A program made the translations under genes and the position numbers. DNA of 60,799 nt from Mycolicibacterium porcinum (GTDB lineage: Bacteria; Actinomycetota; Actinomycetes; Mycobacteriales; Mycobacteriaceae): assembly GCA_001942045.1 (NCBI GenBank), contig MSTD01000031.1:1-60799 (forward strand), read 5' to 3'. The notes beneath the pieces were generated by a model, which saw nothing but the letters and a program-made list of their open reading frames with translations, did not search any database and was not told the DNA's origin. Below, piece by piece: positions 45,375-53,900 of this stretch (position 1 is the first letter of the stretch; every line of letters starts with the position of its first letter).

Positions 45375-45956
45375 ATGGCCAGAACCCAGCAGCAGCGCCG
45401 CGAGGAAACCGTCGCCCGCCTACTCGACGCCGCCATCGACACCATCATCGAGGTCGGCTACGCCAAAGCCTCGGCGGCGGTGATCGCCAAGCGGGCCAAG
45501 GTTTCCGACGGCGCGCTGTTCCGGCACTTCCCGACGATGAGCGACTTCATGGCGGCCACGGCGCAAGAGGTGGCACGCCGTCAGCTGGAGTCCGGGAGCA
45601 AGCTGGTCGCGGAGATCCCCGCCGAGCAGCCGCCGCTACCGGCGGTGCTGACGATCCTGCGCGACATCGCGGGTAGTGACACCAACACCGTGTGGCACGA
45701 GCTCATGATGGCGGCCCGCACCGACGAAAAGCTCAGGGGCCCACTGCAGACCGTGCTCGCCGAGTACATCGACAACATCTACGAGACGGCCAAGAGTGCG
45801 CCCGGGGCCGATCAGATCCCCGAGGACGTCTTCGCGGTACTGCTGACCATCGTGATCAACACGTTCGACGGCGCGGCCATGGTGCGCCGGGTGCTGCCGC
45901 TGCCGGAACTCGAGGATGCCCGGATCGAAATGTTGGCGGCGTTGCTCAGCCGTTAG
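45375..45956 (+). CDS. TetR-family transcriptional regulator
   Basis: A 193-residue TetR repressor. The helix-turn-helix lies at about 28-55 (KASAAVIAKRAKVSDGALFRHFP). The remaining helical domain binds an unknown ligand. It is one base downstream of the amidohydrolase gene and probably autoregulates this pair through the palindrome at 43559. Its stop overlaps the stop of the convergent TPR gene. Confidence 0.9.
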   Translation: MARTQQQRREETVARLLDAAIDTIIEVGYAKASAAVIAKRAKVSDGALFRHFPTMSDFMAATAQEVARRQLESGSKLVAEIPAEQPPLPAVLTILRDIAGSDTNTVWHELMMAARTDEKLRGPLQTVLAEYIDNIYETAKSAPGADQIPEDVFAVLLTIVINTFDGAAMVRRVLPLPELEDARIEMLAALLSR

Positions 45957-47239
45957 CTTCCGGTCAGCTCGGTGGCGTCGCTACCGTCCCAGAACGGCGA
46001 GAGCCCCGTCCAGGCCTGGGTGTCGCTGAAGGACAACAAGTTCCGCGCTGCCTCGGTCAACGGATGGTCCGCGCCGACGATGATCGTGCTGTCCGCGATC
46101 AGCCGTCGGGCCCGCTGACCGGCCGAGCCGAATTCGTGTCCGGCCCACAGGCACCAGGCGAGGTAGTAGCGCCACAGCAACGTCTGGTAGGCATCGTTGC
46201 CCGCGTCCCGGGCGCACCGCGACAGCGCCCTTTTCGCCGACAGAACGCATTCGAAGAAGTGAGCTCGGTCGGACTCTTCCTCGTCTGCGGCGTCAGTCGC
46301 CCTGGCCTCGGCGTCGGCGTCGGATTCCGGGTCGTCGCTCTGCTCTTCGAGTTCCAAGCTGTAGGCGATGTCGCGGGTCACTTCCAGCACGTCCTGCCAC
46401 TCTGCGCGTGCCGCGTCCCGCTTTCCGACTGCCGACAGGGTCAATTGGTCTGCATCACCCCGCGCGCGGGTGAGATCCTCGGCGAGGACCTCCCATTCCG
46501 AGATGCGGTCCATCTGATTGTCGGCTGATTCCGGGGTCCACAGTGCTCGGGTGTACCGGGCCGTCAACGTGGTGGGAGCCTCGGGCCCGAGGGCCTTTTC
46601 CAGTATCGGGATCAGGTCGTCGAGGTCGGTGAGGGTATTCGCGGTGACCCCCATCGCCTCTCCGTGCCAGCTCACTTGTGCGAGTCGTGCCGCCAGGGTG
46701 TCGGGATGGTGCTCACCGAGGACGCGGATTCGGTGCCGGTGCACCACCAGCGCCTCCATGCTCGCCCCGTAGGGATCGCCGAGATCGCGACGGGCCAGCG
46801 CGGCCCCGTACGCTGCGGCCAGCGTCAGCGTGTGGCGTGCGCCGAGCACTCGAGTGTGGGCACCGCACAGGTGAACCCACCGCAGCAGCCGATCGGCCGG
46901 ATCCGTTGCGCTGTCGTCGATTGCGGCCAGGTTGTGGCGTGCCCACAACGTATCGGGGTGCTCGGCACCGAGCACGCGCGCCATTGTCGGGAGCAGGTCA
47001 CGCAAGTCTTCGACGGCCCCGGCGTCGCCGAGGTCGTGTCGCCAGCTGACCACCAGCCACGCCACCGCCAGTGAGTCCGGATGATCGTTGCCCAGGGTGG
47101 TGCGTCTGGCTTCGAGAACCTCGACGGCCTGGCGCAGCGCCCCCTGCAGATCGCCCGCGCTGTGGCGCGCGGCCGCCTCGGCCAGCAGCGCGTTCAGCGG
47201 CGCCGTGTCGTCGGCATCGACGGCTGCCTCATCACTCAT
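45953..47239 (-). CDS. TPR-repeat protein at the end of the Pls-ppgS operon
   Basis: A 428-residue soluble protein with tetratricopeptide repeats of the kinesin light chain/TPR_10 type. Recurrent units are NDHPDSLAVAWLV, AEHPDTLWARHNLA, ARHTLTLAAAYG, EHHPDTLAARLAQ and ADHPLTEAARNLL. An acidic insert (EEQSDDPESDADAEARATDAADEEES, about 315-340) is present. There is no signal or membrane segment. The start ATG 47239 overlaps the upstream stop by 8 bases. TPR proteins usually scaffold complexes, so it may organise the envelope polymer enzymes encoded upstream, which is inference. Confidence 0.78.
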   Translation of the reverse strand: MSDEAAVDADDTAPLNALLAEAAARHSAGDLQGALRQAVEVLEARRTTLGNDHPDSLAVAWLVVSWRHDLGDAGAVEDLRDLLPTMARVLGAEHPDTLWARHNLAAIDDSATDPADRLLRWVHLCGAHTRVLGARHTLTLAAAYGAALARRDLGDPYGASMEALVVHRHRIRVLGEHHPDTLAARLAQVSWHGEAMGVTANTLTDLDDLIPILEKALGPEAPTTLTARYTRALWTPESADNQMDRISEWEVLAEDLTRARGDADQLTLSAVGKRDAARAEWQDVLEVTRDIAYSLELEEQSDDPESDADAEARATDAADEEESDRAHFFECVLSAKRALSRCARDAGNDAYQTLLWRYYLAWCLWAGHEFGSAGQRARRLIADSTIIVGADHPLTEAARNLLSFSDTQAWTGLSPFWDGSDATELTGS

Positions 47240-47582
47240 CTTCTGCGGGGGCAGGCACTCGCGCGTTCTGCAGGGCGACGGACCGGGCCAGCCGGGCGTA
47301 GCGCAACTCGATGTCCTTGAAGCGCAGGTATGTCGACAGCGTGACGAACACGAACGCGATGATGAGTACATACTCCATCAGGTCCGTACCGCGTTTCACG
47401 CCAAGCCAATTCGCCAGGACCGTGGTGTCGTCGGGCCGAAGAATGGCGTAGATGCCCGCGGCGACGAACAGCACGAAACCGACCTTGACCCACGCTTTGG
47501 ACCGGGCGCTGCGTCGGGACCCCAGCAGGTAGGCCAACAGCGCCAGCACCGAGACGATCAGCAGAGCCTGAATCCAGTTCAC
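47232..47582 (-). CDS. DUF2304 membrane protein (Rv3632 type), PpgS partner
   Basis: A 116-residue protein with three hydrophobic segments (ALLIVSVLALLAYLLG, VGFVLFVAAGIYAIL, YVLIIAFVFVTLSTYL) and a cytoplasmic helical end (KDIELRYARLARSVALQNAR). DUF2304 proteins accompany polyprenyl-phosphate glycosyltransferases. In M. tuberculosis Rv3632 binds PpgS (Rv3631) to the membrane and boosts its activity. The start GTG 47582 overlaps the PpgS stop in GTGA. Confidence 0.88.
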   Translation of the reverse strand: MNWIQALLIVSVLALLAYLLGSRRSARSKAWVKVGFVLFVAAGIYAILRPDDTTVLANWLGVKRGTDLMEYVLIIAFVFVTLSTYLRFKDIELRYARLARSVALQNARVPAPAEDE

Positions 47583-48265
47583 CGGGACATCCTCCTGCGC
47601 AACAGCCCGTCGAAGACGATGTTGACGCCGTTGAGCAGCGGCTGTCCCTTCGACTTCGAATAGTCGGTGTAGAGAATCTCGACAGGTTCTTCGGCTACCC
47701 GCCAATGGTTTTCGGTGGCCAGTGCGATGAATTCGCCGGCGTGGCTCATGCCGTTCATGGTCAGGTTGAGCGCGTCGGCGACAGTCTTGTTGAACACCCG
47801 CAGCCCGTTGTGGGCGTCGGTCAGGCCGAGGCTGCGGCTCTGCGGGCTCAGAAACGCCGCGGCGCGCAGGATGATGCGCTTGAGTGGCGGCACGTGGGTG
47901 ACGGTGCCGGCAAACCTGGTGCCCACCACCAGATCGACGTCGTCGGCATCGAGCCGATCGATCATCCGCACCACGTCTTTGACCTGATGCTGCCCATCGG
48001 CGTCGAAAGTGGCGAACACCCGCGCACCGGGCCGGCTGCGGGCGTACTCCACCCCGGTCTGGAGCGCGGCTCCCTGGCCCAGGTTCACCGGATGGGGGAC
48101 CACGTGCGCGCCGGCGGCGAATGCCAGATCGGCGGTGTCGTCGCGACTGCCGTCGTCGACGCACACCACGTTAGGAAAAACCGAGCGCACGTCGGAGATG
48201 ACGTCGCCGATGATGTTCGCCTCGTTGAAGGCGGGGATGACGATCCAAACGTCCTGAAAGCGCAT
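47579..48265 (-). CDS. ppgS: PpgS-type polyprenyl-phosphate glycosyltransferase (GT2, Rv3631 type)
   Basis: A 228-residue GT2 enzyme. It has VIPAFNEANIIGDVI, the nucleotide-binding VCVDDGSRDDTAD (DDGS), the metal motif FATFDADGQHQV (D-A-D) and GTRFAG, followed by MNGMSHAGEFIALA and YTDYSKSKGQPLLNG, typical of dolichol-phosphate-mannose synthase relatives. In M. tuberculosis this enzyme moves N-acetylgalactosamine to polyprenyl phosphate for galactosamine decoration of arabinogalactan. The ATG 48265 start is chosen. TTG 48280 and GTG 48277 are also in frame. The flippase-like gene is 24 bases upstream. Confidence 0.88.
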   Translation of the reverse strand: MRFQDVWIVIPAFNEANIIGDVISDVRSVFPNVVCVDDGSRDDTADLAFAAGAHVVPHPVNLGQGAALQTGVEYARSRPGARVFATFDADGQHQVKDVVRMIDRLDADDVDLVVGTRFAGTVTHVPPLKRIILRAAAFLSPQSRSLGLTDAHNGLRVFNKTVADALNLTMNGMSHAGEFIALATENHWRVAEEPVEILYTDYSKSKGQPLLNGVNIVFDGLLRRRMSR

Positions 48266-48289
48266 GTCGATGGGCACCAAACTACACGG

Positions 48290-49573
48290 TCACTTGAGTG
48301 CCAGCTTGGCCAGCGCGCCCACGTGAACAGCAATTCCGACCAGCGGTCCGCACAGCAGCGCGATGATGGTGCGCTCCTCCAATCCGACCGGCAGCAACAG
48401 CAGCACCACCGCGGCAACCGTGGCGATGATCCAGCCCAGCGCATAGGCCCGGTGCAGCGCGGCCGCCACGGTCGCGGCGCCGGTCAGCGTGAGCATGGCG
48501 ATGGCGACGGCGCCCGCTGTCAGCCAGGCCAGCAGGGCCCCGCCGGCCAGGTACTCCTCGCCGAACGCCACCCGCAGCAGCCACGGGCCGAGCAGTCCGG
48601 CCGCGGTGACGCCGACGGCGCCCAACACGGCTACCGCGGCGGCCGGGGCCAGCAGCGCCCGCAACCGCTTGTGGCGCTGGTCCACGAAGTGCGCGATCAG
48701 ATTGCCCTGCATCGCGGTGAGCGGAACCAGCAGTGGCGCCCGGGTCAGGGTCACGGCCAGGATCACCACACCTCCGGCTGCGCCCAGGTCCCCCGACGTG
48801 GCCTTGAGCAGCACCGGGAAGCCCATCACCAGGATCGCGCTGGCCCCGGCCGCGGCGATCGAATGCGCGGCCCCGCGCAGGAACGTCGCCGGGCTGCCCG
48901 CGGTCAGCAGCCCGGCGGCCATCCGCGCCGCCGGGGCCGCGATCAGCATGATCAGCCAGGCCACCGCCCCGGCCACAGTGGCCCACAGGAACCCGGCCAG
49001 ACCCCAGCCGAGCACGAACGTCGCCGCGGCGACCGCCACCCGGATGCCGGCGTCGGTCACCATCAGGGCCCCGTACTCGGTCCAGCGGTTCACCCCGGCG
49101 AGCATGCCGAGCAAGGTGGCGTGCAGGCAGAACCCGGCCAGCCCGATGCTGAGCAGCACCACGCTCAGCGCCCGCGACTCGGCGAACACGTGCGCACTCC
49201 ACAGCGGTGAACTGGCGGCGATCACCAGGGCCGCGACGATGCCGACCAGGCCAGCGATCCGCATCGGATGGGTGGTGGGGGAACCGCTCAGATCGCGGTG
49301 TCGGGCCGACCGCACCTCGCGGGTGGCCTCCTGCAGCAGACCGTTGGCGGCCCCGGTCACCAGGCCGAACGCGCCCCAGAACACGCTAAAGATCGAGAAG
49401 CCCGCGGGCTCGAGGTCGCGGGCGGCGAGGTACAGCACGGCGTACCCGCACAGCGCGCTGACCGCCGTCGCCAGTCCGACGCGGGCGACGCTGCTGCGCG
49501 TGATCGGGCCCGGCGATGAGCCGCTTGCGCGAAGAGGATCAAAAGGTGCCGGTGCACCACCGCCATCGGTCAC
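48290..49573 (-). CDS. Flippase-like polytopic membrane protein (Rv3630 type)
   Basis: A 427-residue protein with about 12 membrane helices and no large soluble domain, as in polysaccharide flippases (MATE/Wzx-like, MurJ-MOP fold). The first helix region is GLATAVSALCGYAVLYLAA, a cytosolic loop is VREVRSARH-like, and FVDQRHKRLRALLAP is another. Placed between the M1 peptidase gene and ppgS, it is a good candidate to flip polyprenyl-phospho-sugar or another polymer precursor. The start GTG 49573 overlaps the M1 gene stop in GTGA. Confidence 0.83.
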   Translation of the reverse strand: MTDGGGAPAPFDPLRASGSSPGPITRSSVARVGLATAVSALCGYAVLYLAARDLEPAGFSIFSVFWGAFGLVTGAANGLLQEATREVRSARHRDLSGSPTTHPMRIAGLVGIVAALVIAASSPLWSAHVFAESRALSVVLLSIGLAGFCLHATLLGMLAGVNRWTEYGALMVTDAGIRVAVAAATFVLGWGLAGFLWATVAGAVAWLIMLIAAPAARMAAGLLTAGSPATFLRGAAHSIAAAGASAILVMGFPVLLKATSGDLGAAGGVVILAVTLTRAPLLVPLTAMQGNLIAHFVDQRHKRLRALLAPAAAVAVLGAVGVTAAGLLGPWLLRVAFGEEYLAGGALLAWLTAGAVAIAMLTLTGAATVAAALHRAYALGWIIATVAAVVLLLLPVGLEERTIIALLCGPLVGIAVHVGALAKLALK

Positions 49574-50907
49574 AGGTCCGGCAGCTCTTTCGAATACAGC
49601 CAGGCCTGCCACAGCGGCTGCAGCGGCTCGTCGGTGTAACCGGCGGCCAAGCCGGTGAAGTCGCCGGTGAAGGCGGTGCTGTGCCGGTAGCGGGCCGTCC
49701 AATCCCTCAGGAGCGCAAAGAAACTGTGGTCACCGATCAGGGTCCGCAGCGCGTGCAGGGTCAGCGCGCCGCGCTTGTAGACCCGGTCGTCGAACATGTC
49801 CTCTGGTCCGGGGTCGGACAGCAGCAGATCCTGGGGCTTGTCGCGCAGCTTTTCGTGGTAGTGCTCGGCCCACTCCGCAGCGGTGTGACCGCCGCTGTGT
49901 TCGGACCACAGCCATTCGGCGTAGCACGCGAATCCCTCGTGTAGCCAGATGTCGCGCCAGCGTCGCGCCGTCACGGAATTGCCGAACCACTGGTGTGCCA
50001 GTTCGTGGGCGATGAGCCGCTCGGCGCCGCGGTGCCCGTCGCAGTGGTTGGCCCCGAAGATCGAGATGCCTTGGGCTTCCAGCGGTATCTCGAGGTCGTC
50101 CTCGGTGACCACCACGGTGTACCCGCTGTCCAGCGGGTACGGGCCGAACAGCTTGATGAACAACTTCATCATCTGCGGTTGATCCGCGAAGTCGTGGTCG
50201 AAATTGCGCCGCAACCGGGCGGGCAGCACCGCATGCATCGGGACCGGCGTCTTGGTCAGTCGCTGGCTCTCGTACTGGCCGATCTGCAGGGTGATCAGAT
50301 AGCTCGACGTGGGCTCGGCCTGCTCGTAGGTCCACACGGTGTGCCCGGCGCGGGCCTTGCGCGAGATCAGCTCGCCGTTGGCCAGTGCGTAGTACGGGCT
50401 GTCGGTGCTGATCTGGATCCGGTAGCTGGCCTTCGAGCTGGGATGGTCGTCGCACGGGAACCAGGAAGCCGCCCCGTTGGGCTGGCCGGCCACCAGGGCC
50501 CCGTTCGACAGTTCCTCGAAACCGACGTCACCCCAATAGGATTCGATGGGGCGCGGGGTGCCGTTGTAGCGGATGACGACGGTCATCGCCGCGCCCGCGG
50601 GCAGCGCCGAGGCCAGGGTGATCGCCAGCTTCCCGCCCGAACATCGGTACTGGGCCGGGCGGCGGCCGTTCACCGAGACCCGCGACACCGACAGGGCATC
50701 GGACAGGTCGAAGGTGAAGGTGCGCAGCGCGGCCAGGGTCACCGCGGTGATCGTGGCCGTTCCGGCCAGCCGGTTGATCGCCACCTTGTACTCGAGATCG
50801 AGTTCATAGCGCGACACCCGGTACCCGAAATTGCCGTTGCGCGGCAGGTACGGGTCGATCACGGGCGGGGGCACCAACTTCTTCGCAGCCTTCTTCGATC
50901 GCGTCAC
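49570..50907 (-). CDS. M1-family zinc aminopeptidase
   Basis: A 445-residue metallopeptidase. The zinc motif is HELAHQWFGN (about 297-306), with the third ligand glutamate in WLHEGFACYAEWL (about 320). The N-terminal beta domain and a catalytic-tyrosine-containing region (DDRVYKRGALTLHALR) follow the M1 plan, but the long C-terminal helical domain is absent, leaving a short enzyme. A GTG start at 50907 overlaps the NRPS stop in GTGA. Streptomyces that make epsilon-poly-lysine carry related Zn aminopeptidases that degrade it, so this enzyme may trim or hydrolyse the product of the adjacent synthetase. No signal peptide is visible. Confidence 0.88.
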   Translation of the reverse strand: MTRSKKAAKKLVPPPVIDPYLPRNGNFGYRVSRYELDLEYKVAINRLAGTATITAVTLAALRTFTFDLSDALSVSRVSVNGRRPAQYRCSGGKLAITLASALPAGAAMTVVIRYNGTPRPIESYWGDVGFEELSNGALVAGQPNGAASWFPCDDHPSSKASYRIQISTDSPYYALANGELISRKARAGHTVWTYEQAEPTSSYLITLQIGQYESQRLTKTPVPMHAVLPARLRRNFDHDFADQPQMMKLFIKLFGPYPLDSGYTVVVTEDDLEIPLEAQGISIFGANHCDGHRGAERLIAHELAHQWFGNSVTARRWRDIWLHEGFACYAEWLWSEHSGGHTAAEWAEHYHEKLRDKPQDLLLSDPGPEDMFDDRVYKRGALTLHALRTLIGDHSFFALLRDWTARYRHSTAFTGDFTGLAAGYTDEPLQPLWQAWLYSKELPDL

Positions 50908-53900
50908 GCGGCGGGGTCTTCTGTCTTCTTGGCGGTCTTGTCGGCGGACTTCTCGGCGGAACGTTTCTTGCCAAACATGTTCCACGGTGCGATCGGGTTG
51001 CCCTGCCAGCGCGTCGACGGCGGTACTTCGTCGCCGCGCATCACCAGTGAGCCGGGCCCGACCGTGGCGCCGGCACCCAACCGGGCCGCGGGCAGCGCCA
51101 CGCAGTGCGGACCCAGCGTCGAACCTTCTTCGAGCACAACGCTGTCCAGCCGCATGATCCGGTCGTGGAAGAGATGGGTCTGGACGACGCAGCCGCGGTT
51201 GACGGTGGCGGCGGTGTCCAGTGCCACCAGATCCGCTTCTGGCAGCCAGTAGGTTTCGCACCACACCCCACGGCCGATCGAGGCGCCCAGCCCGCGCAGC
51301 CACAGGTTCATCACCGGGGTGCCGCTGGCCGCCCGGGCGAACCAGGGTGCGGCCACGGTTTCGACGAACGTGTCCGACACCTCGTTGCGCCACACGAACG
51401 ACGACCACAGCGGGTGTTCGACCGCGCGAATCCGGCCGACCACCAACCACTTCGCGATCACCGCGATGGCGCCGGCCACCGCGCCGGCGATCAGCAGGAC
51501 CACGCCGCCGGTCAGTGCTGCCCACAGGAATCCGAACCGCATCGTCACGGCCTGCAGCGCGCCGAGCACCGCGATGCCGATGGCGAAGGTGACGATCACC
51601 GGGATCAAGCGGCAGGTCTCGACCGCCGAGCGCATGATCTTGAGCCGGAGCGACGGATGGAACGTGCGCAGCGCGTCGGCGGCGGTGGCGTTGCGGCGCA
51701 ACCGGACCGGTGGGCTGCCCAGCCACGACGAGCCGGCTTTGGCCTTGTGCGGGGTGGCCGACAGCACCGCGACCAGACCGTCGTTGGGCACCTTGCGGCC
51801 GGGCTGCGTGATGCCGGAATTGCCGAGGAACGCGCGCTTGCCGATGGTGGCCTTGGCCACGTGGATCCAGCCGCCGCCCAGCTCGTAGGACGCCACCATG
51901 GTGTCGTCGGCCAGGAACGCGCCGTCTTGCACCTCGGTGAACTTCGGGGTGAACAGGGCTGTCGAGATCTCGGTGTCCTTGCCGACCTTCGCGCCGAGCA
52001 GCCGTAACCACCACGGGGTGAGCAGGCTGGCGTAGATCGGGAACAGGTAGTTGCGCGCGGCGTCCATCAGGCGCTCGGTCATCCACAGCTGCCAGCCCAC
52101 CCGGCTGCGTACGGGGTGATAGCCCTCCGACAGCCGGATCGACAGGATGCGCACCCCGATCACGGTGAGTGCGGCGTAGATCAGCAGCGCGACCACGGCC
52201 GCCACCGGTGTCCACGCCAGCGCGGGCAGCAGGGCGTCGGCTGGTGCGGCAGTGCTGTGCACGCCCCAGACGATCACCGCCAGGCCCGCGGCCAGGGCCA
52301 GCAACGGCAGACCGGCGAGCAACAGCGAGGACACCCCGTACACCGCGACCCACACCGGGGCGCGGCCCGGCCGGTGATCGGGCCACGGGTGGCGGGCCTT
52401 GCCCGATTTCACCGCCGGCGAGCCCTTCCAGAACTGGCCGTTCTTGACCTTGCCGGTCACCGCCGATCCGGGGGCGACGTCGGCGTTCTTGCCGACGCTC
52501 GCCCCGGGGAGCAGCGTGGTGCGGGCACCGATGGTGGCGTCGTTGCCGATCGTCACCGGGCCGACATGAAAGAGGTCGCCGTCGATCCAGTGCCCGGTCA
52601 GGTCCACCTCGGGTTCGACCGACGCGCGGTGGCCGATCTTGAGCATGCCGGTGACCGGCGGCGCCGAATGCATGTCGACACCCTTGCCGACGGTGTTGCC
52701 CAGGGCGCGGGCGTAGTAGACCATCCACGGCGCACCGGCCAGGTTCTCCGCGCCGCTGGCCGCGGCCAGCCGCTCGGCGATCCAGACCCGCAGGTGAACC
52801 GGACCGCCGCGGCGATAGGTGCCGGGTTCAAGCCCGGACAGCAGCATCCGGGCGAACAGCACCGCGATGCCCATGCGGCCCAGCGGTGTGACGAACAGCA
52901 CGAACCCGGCGAGCACCCACCACCAGCTGAGCGGGTGCGCCCATGACACCACCCCGGTCACGGCGGCCACGTTGTTCAGCAGCGCCAGCCAGACCACCCA
53001 CTGCATTGCCGTGAGGGTGGCCAGCGGCAGCGACAACGCGACCTGCGCGGCCTGGGTGAGCAGCGGGGTGGGATTGACCTCGCGGGATTGGATCTGCGGC
53101 GGCGGCTTGAGCTCGTCGAGGTAGCCGGCCAGCGAGCCCAGCCGGGGGTGGTCGTACAGGTCGGCGACGGTCACCAGCGGGTAGCGCTGCCGCAGCGCGG
53201 CCACCAGTTGGGCGGCTGACAGTGAACCGCCTCCCAACGCGATGAAATCGGCCTCCGGACCCTCGACGGGGGTGCCGAGCACGTCGCGCCACAGTCCGGC
53301 CAGCCAGCCCATGGTGCCGTCGAGTTGCGGGGCGTCCTGATCGGCATCTCCGGGCGGTGGCCACGGCAGGGCGTTGCGGTCCACCTTGCCCGACGTGCGG
53401 GTCGGGAGTTCGTCGAGCAGCACCAGTCTGGGCACCAGGGCGGCCGGCAGTGATTCCGACAGTGCGGTGCGCGCGGCGGCCAGGTCGAATCCCGGGTCGG
53501 TGCTGGCGATGTAGCCGACGAGCAGTGGGGTGCCGCTGGCGGTCTTGCGGACCGCGGCCGCACCGCCGCTCACGCCGGGCAGGTGTACCAGCGCGTTATC
53601 CACCTCGCCCAGCTCGATGCGGCGGCCGCCGACCTTGACCTGGTCGTCGGCCCGGCCCTGGAAGTACAGGCCGTCGGCCTCCAGCCGCACCAGGTCGCCA
53701 CTGCGGTAGGCCCGGTTCCAGCCCAGCGTCGGCATCGGGGCGTATTTCTCGGCGTCCTTCTCAGGGTCGAGGTAACGGGCCAGGCCCACGCCGCCGATCA
53801 CGAGTTCGCCGACTTCGCCGATCGCCACCGGCAGGCTGTCCTTGTCCACCACCGCCAGGTCCCAGCCGGCCAGCGGCAGGCCGATGCTGACCGGGCCCTG

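Noticed and set aside
47705..49210. Plus-strand open frame of about 500 codons opposite ppgS and the flippase gene
   Set aside because: Composition (Gln/His/Arg) and lack of motifs mark it as antisense shadow.
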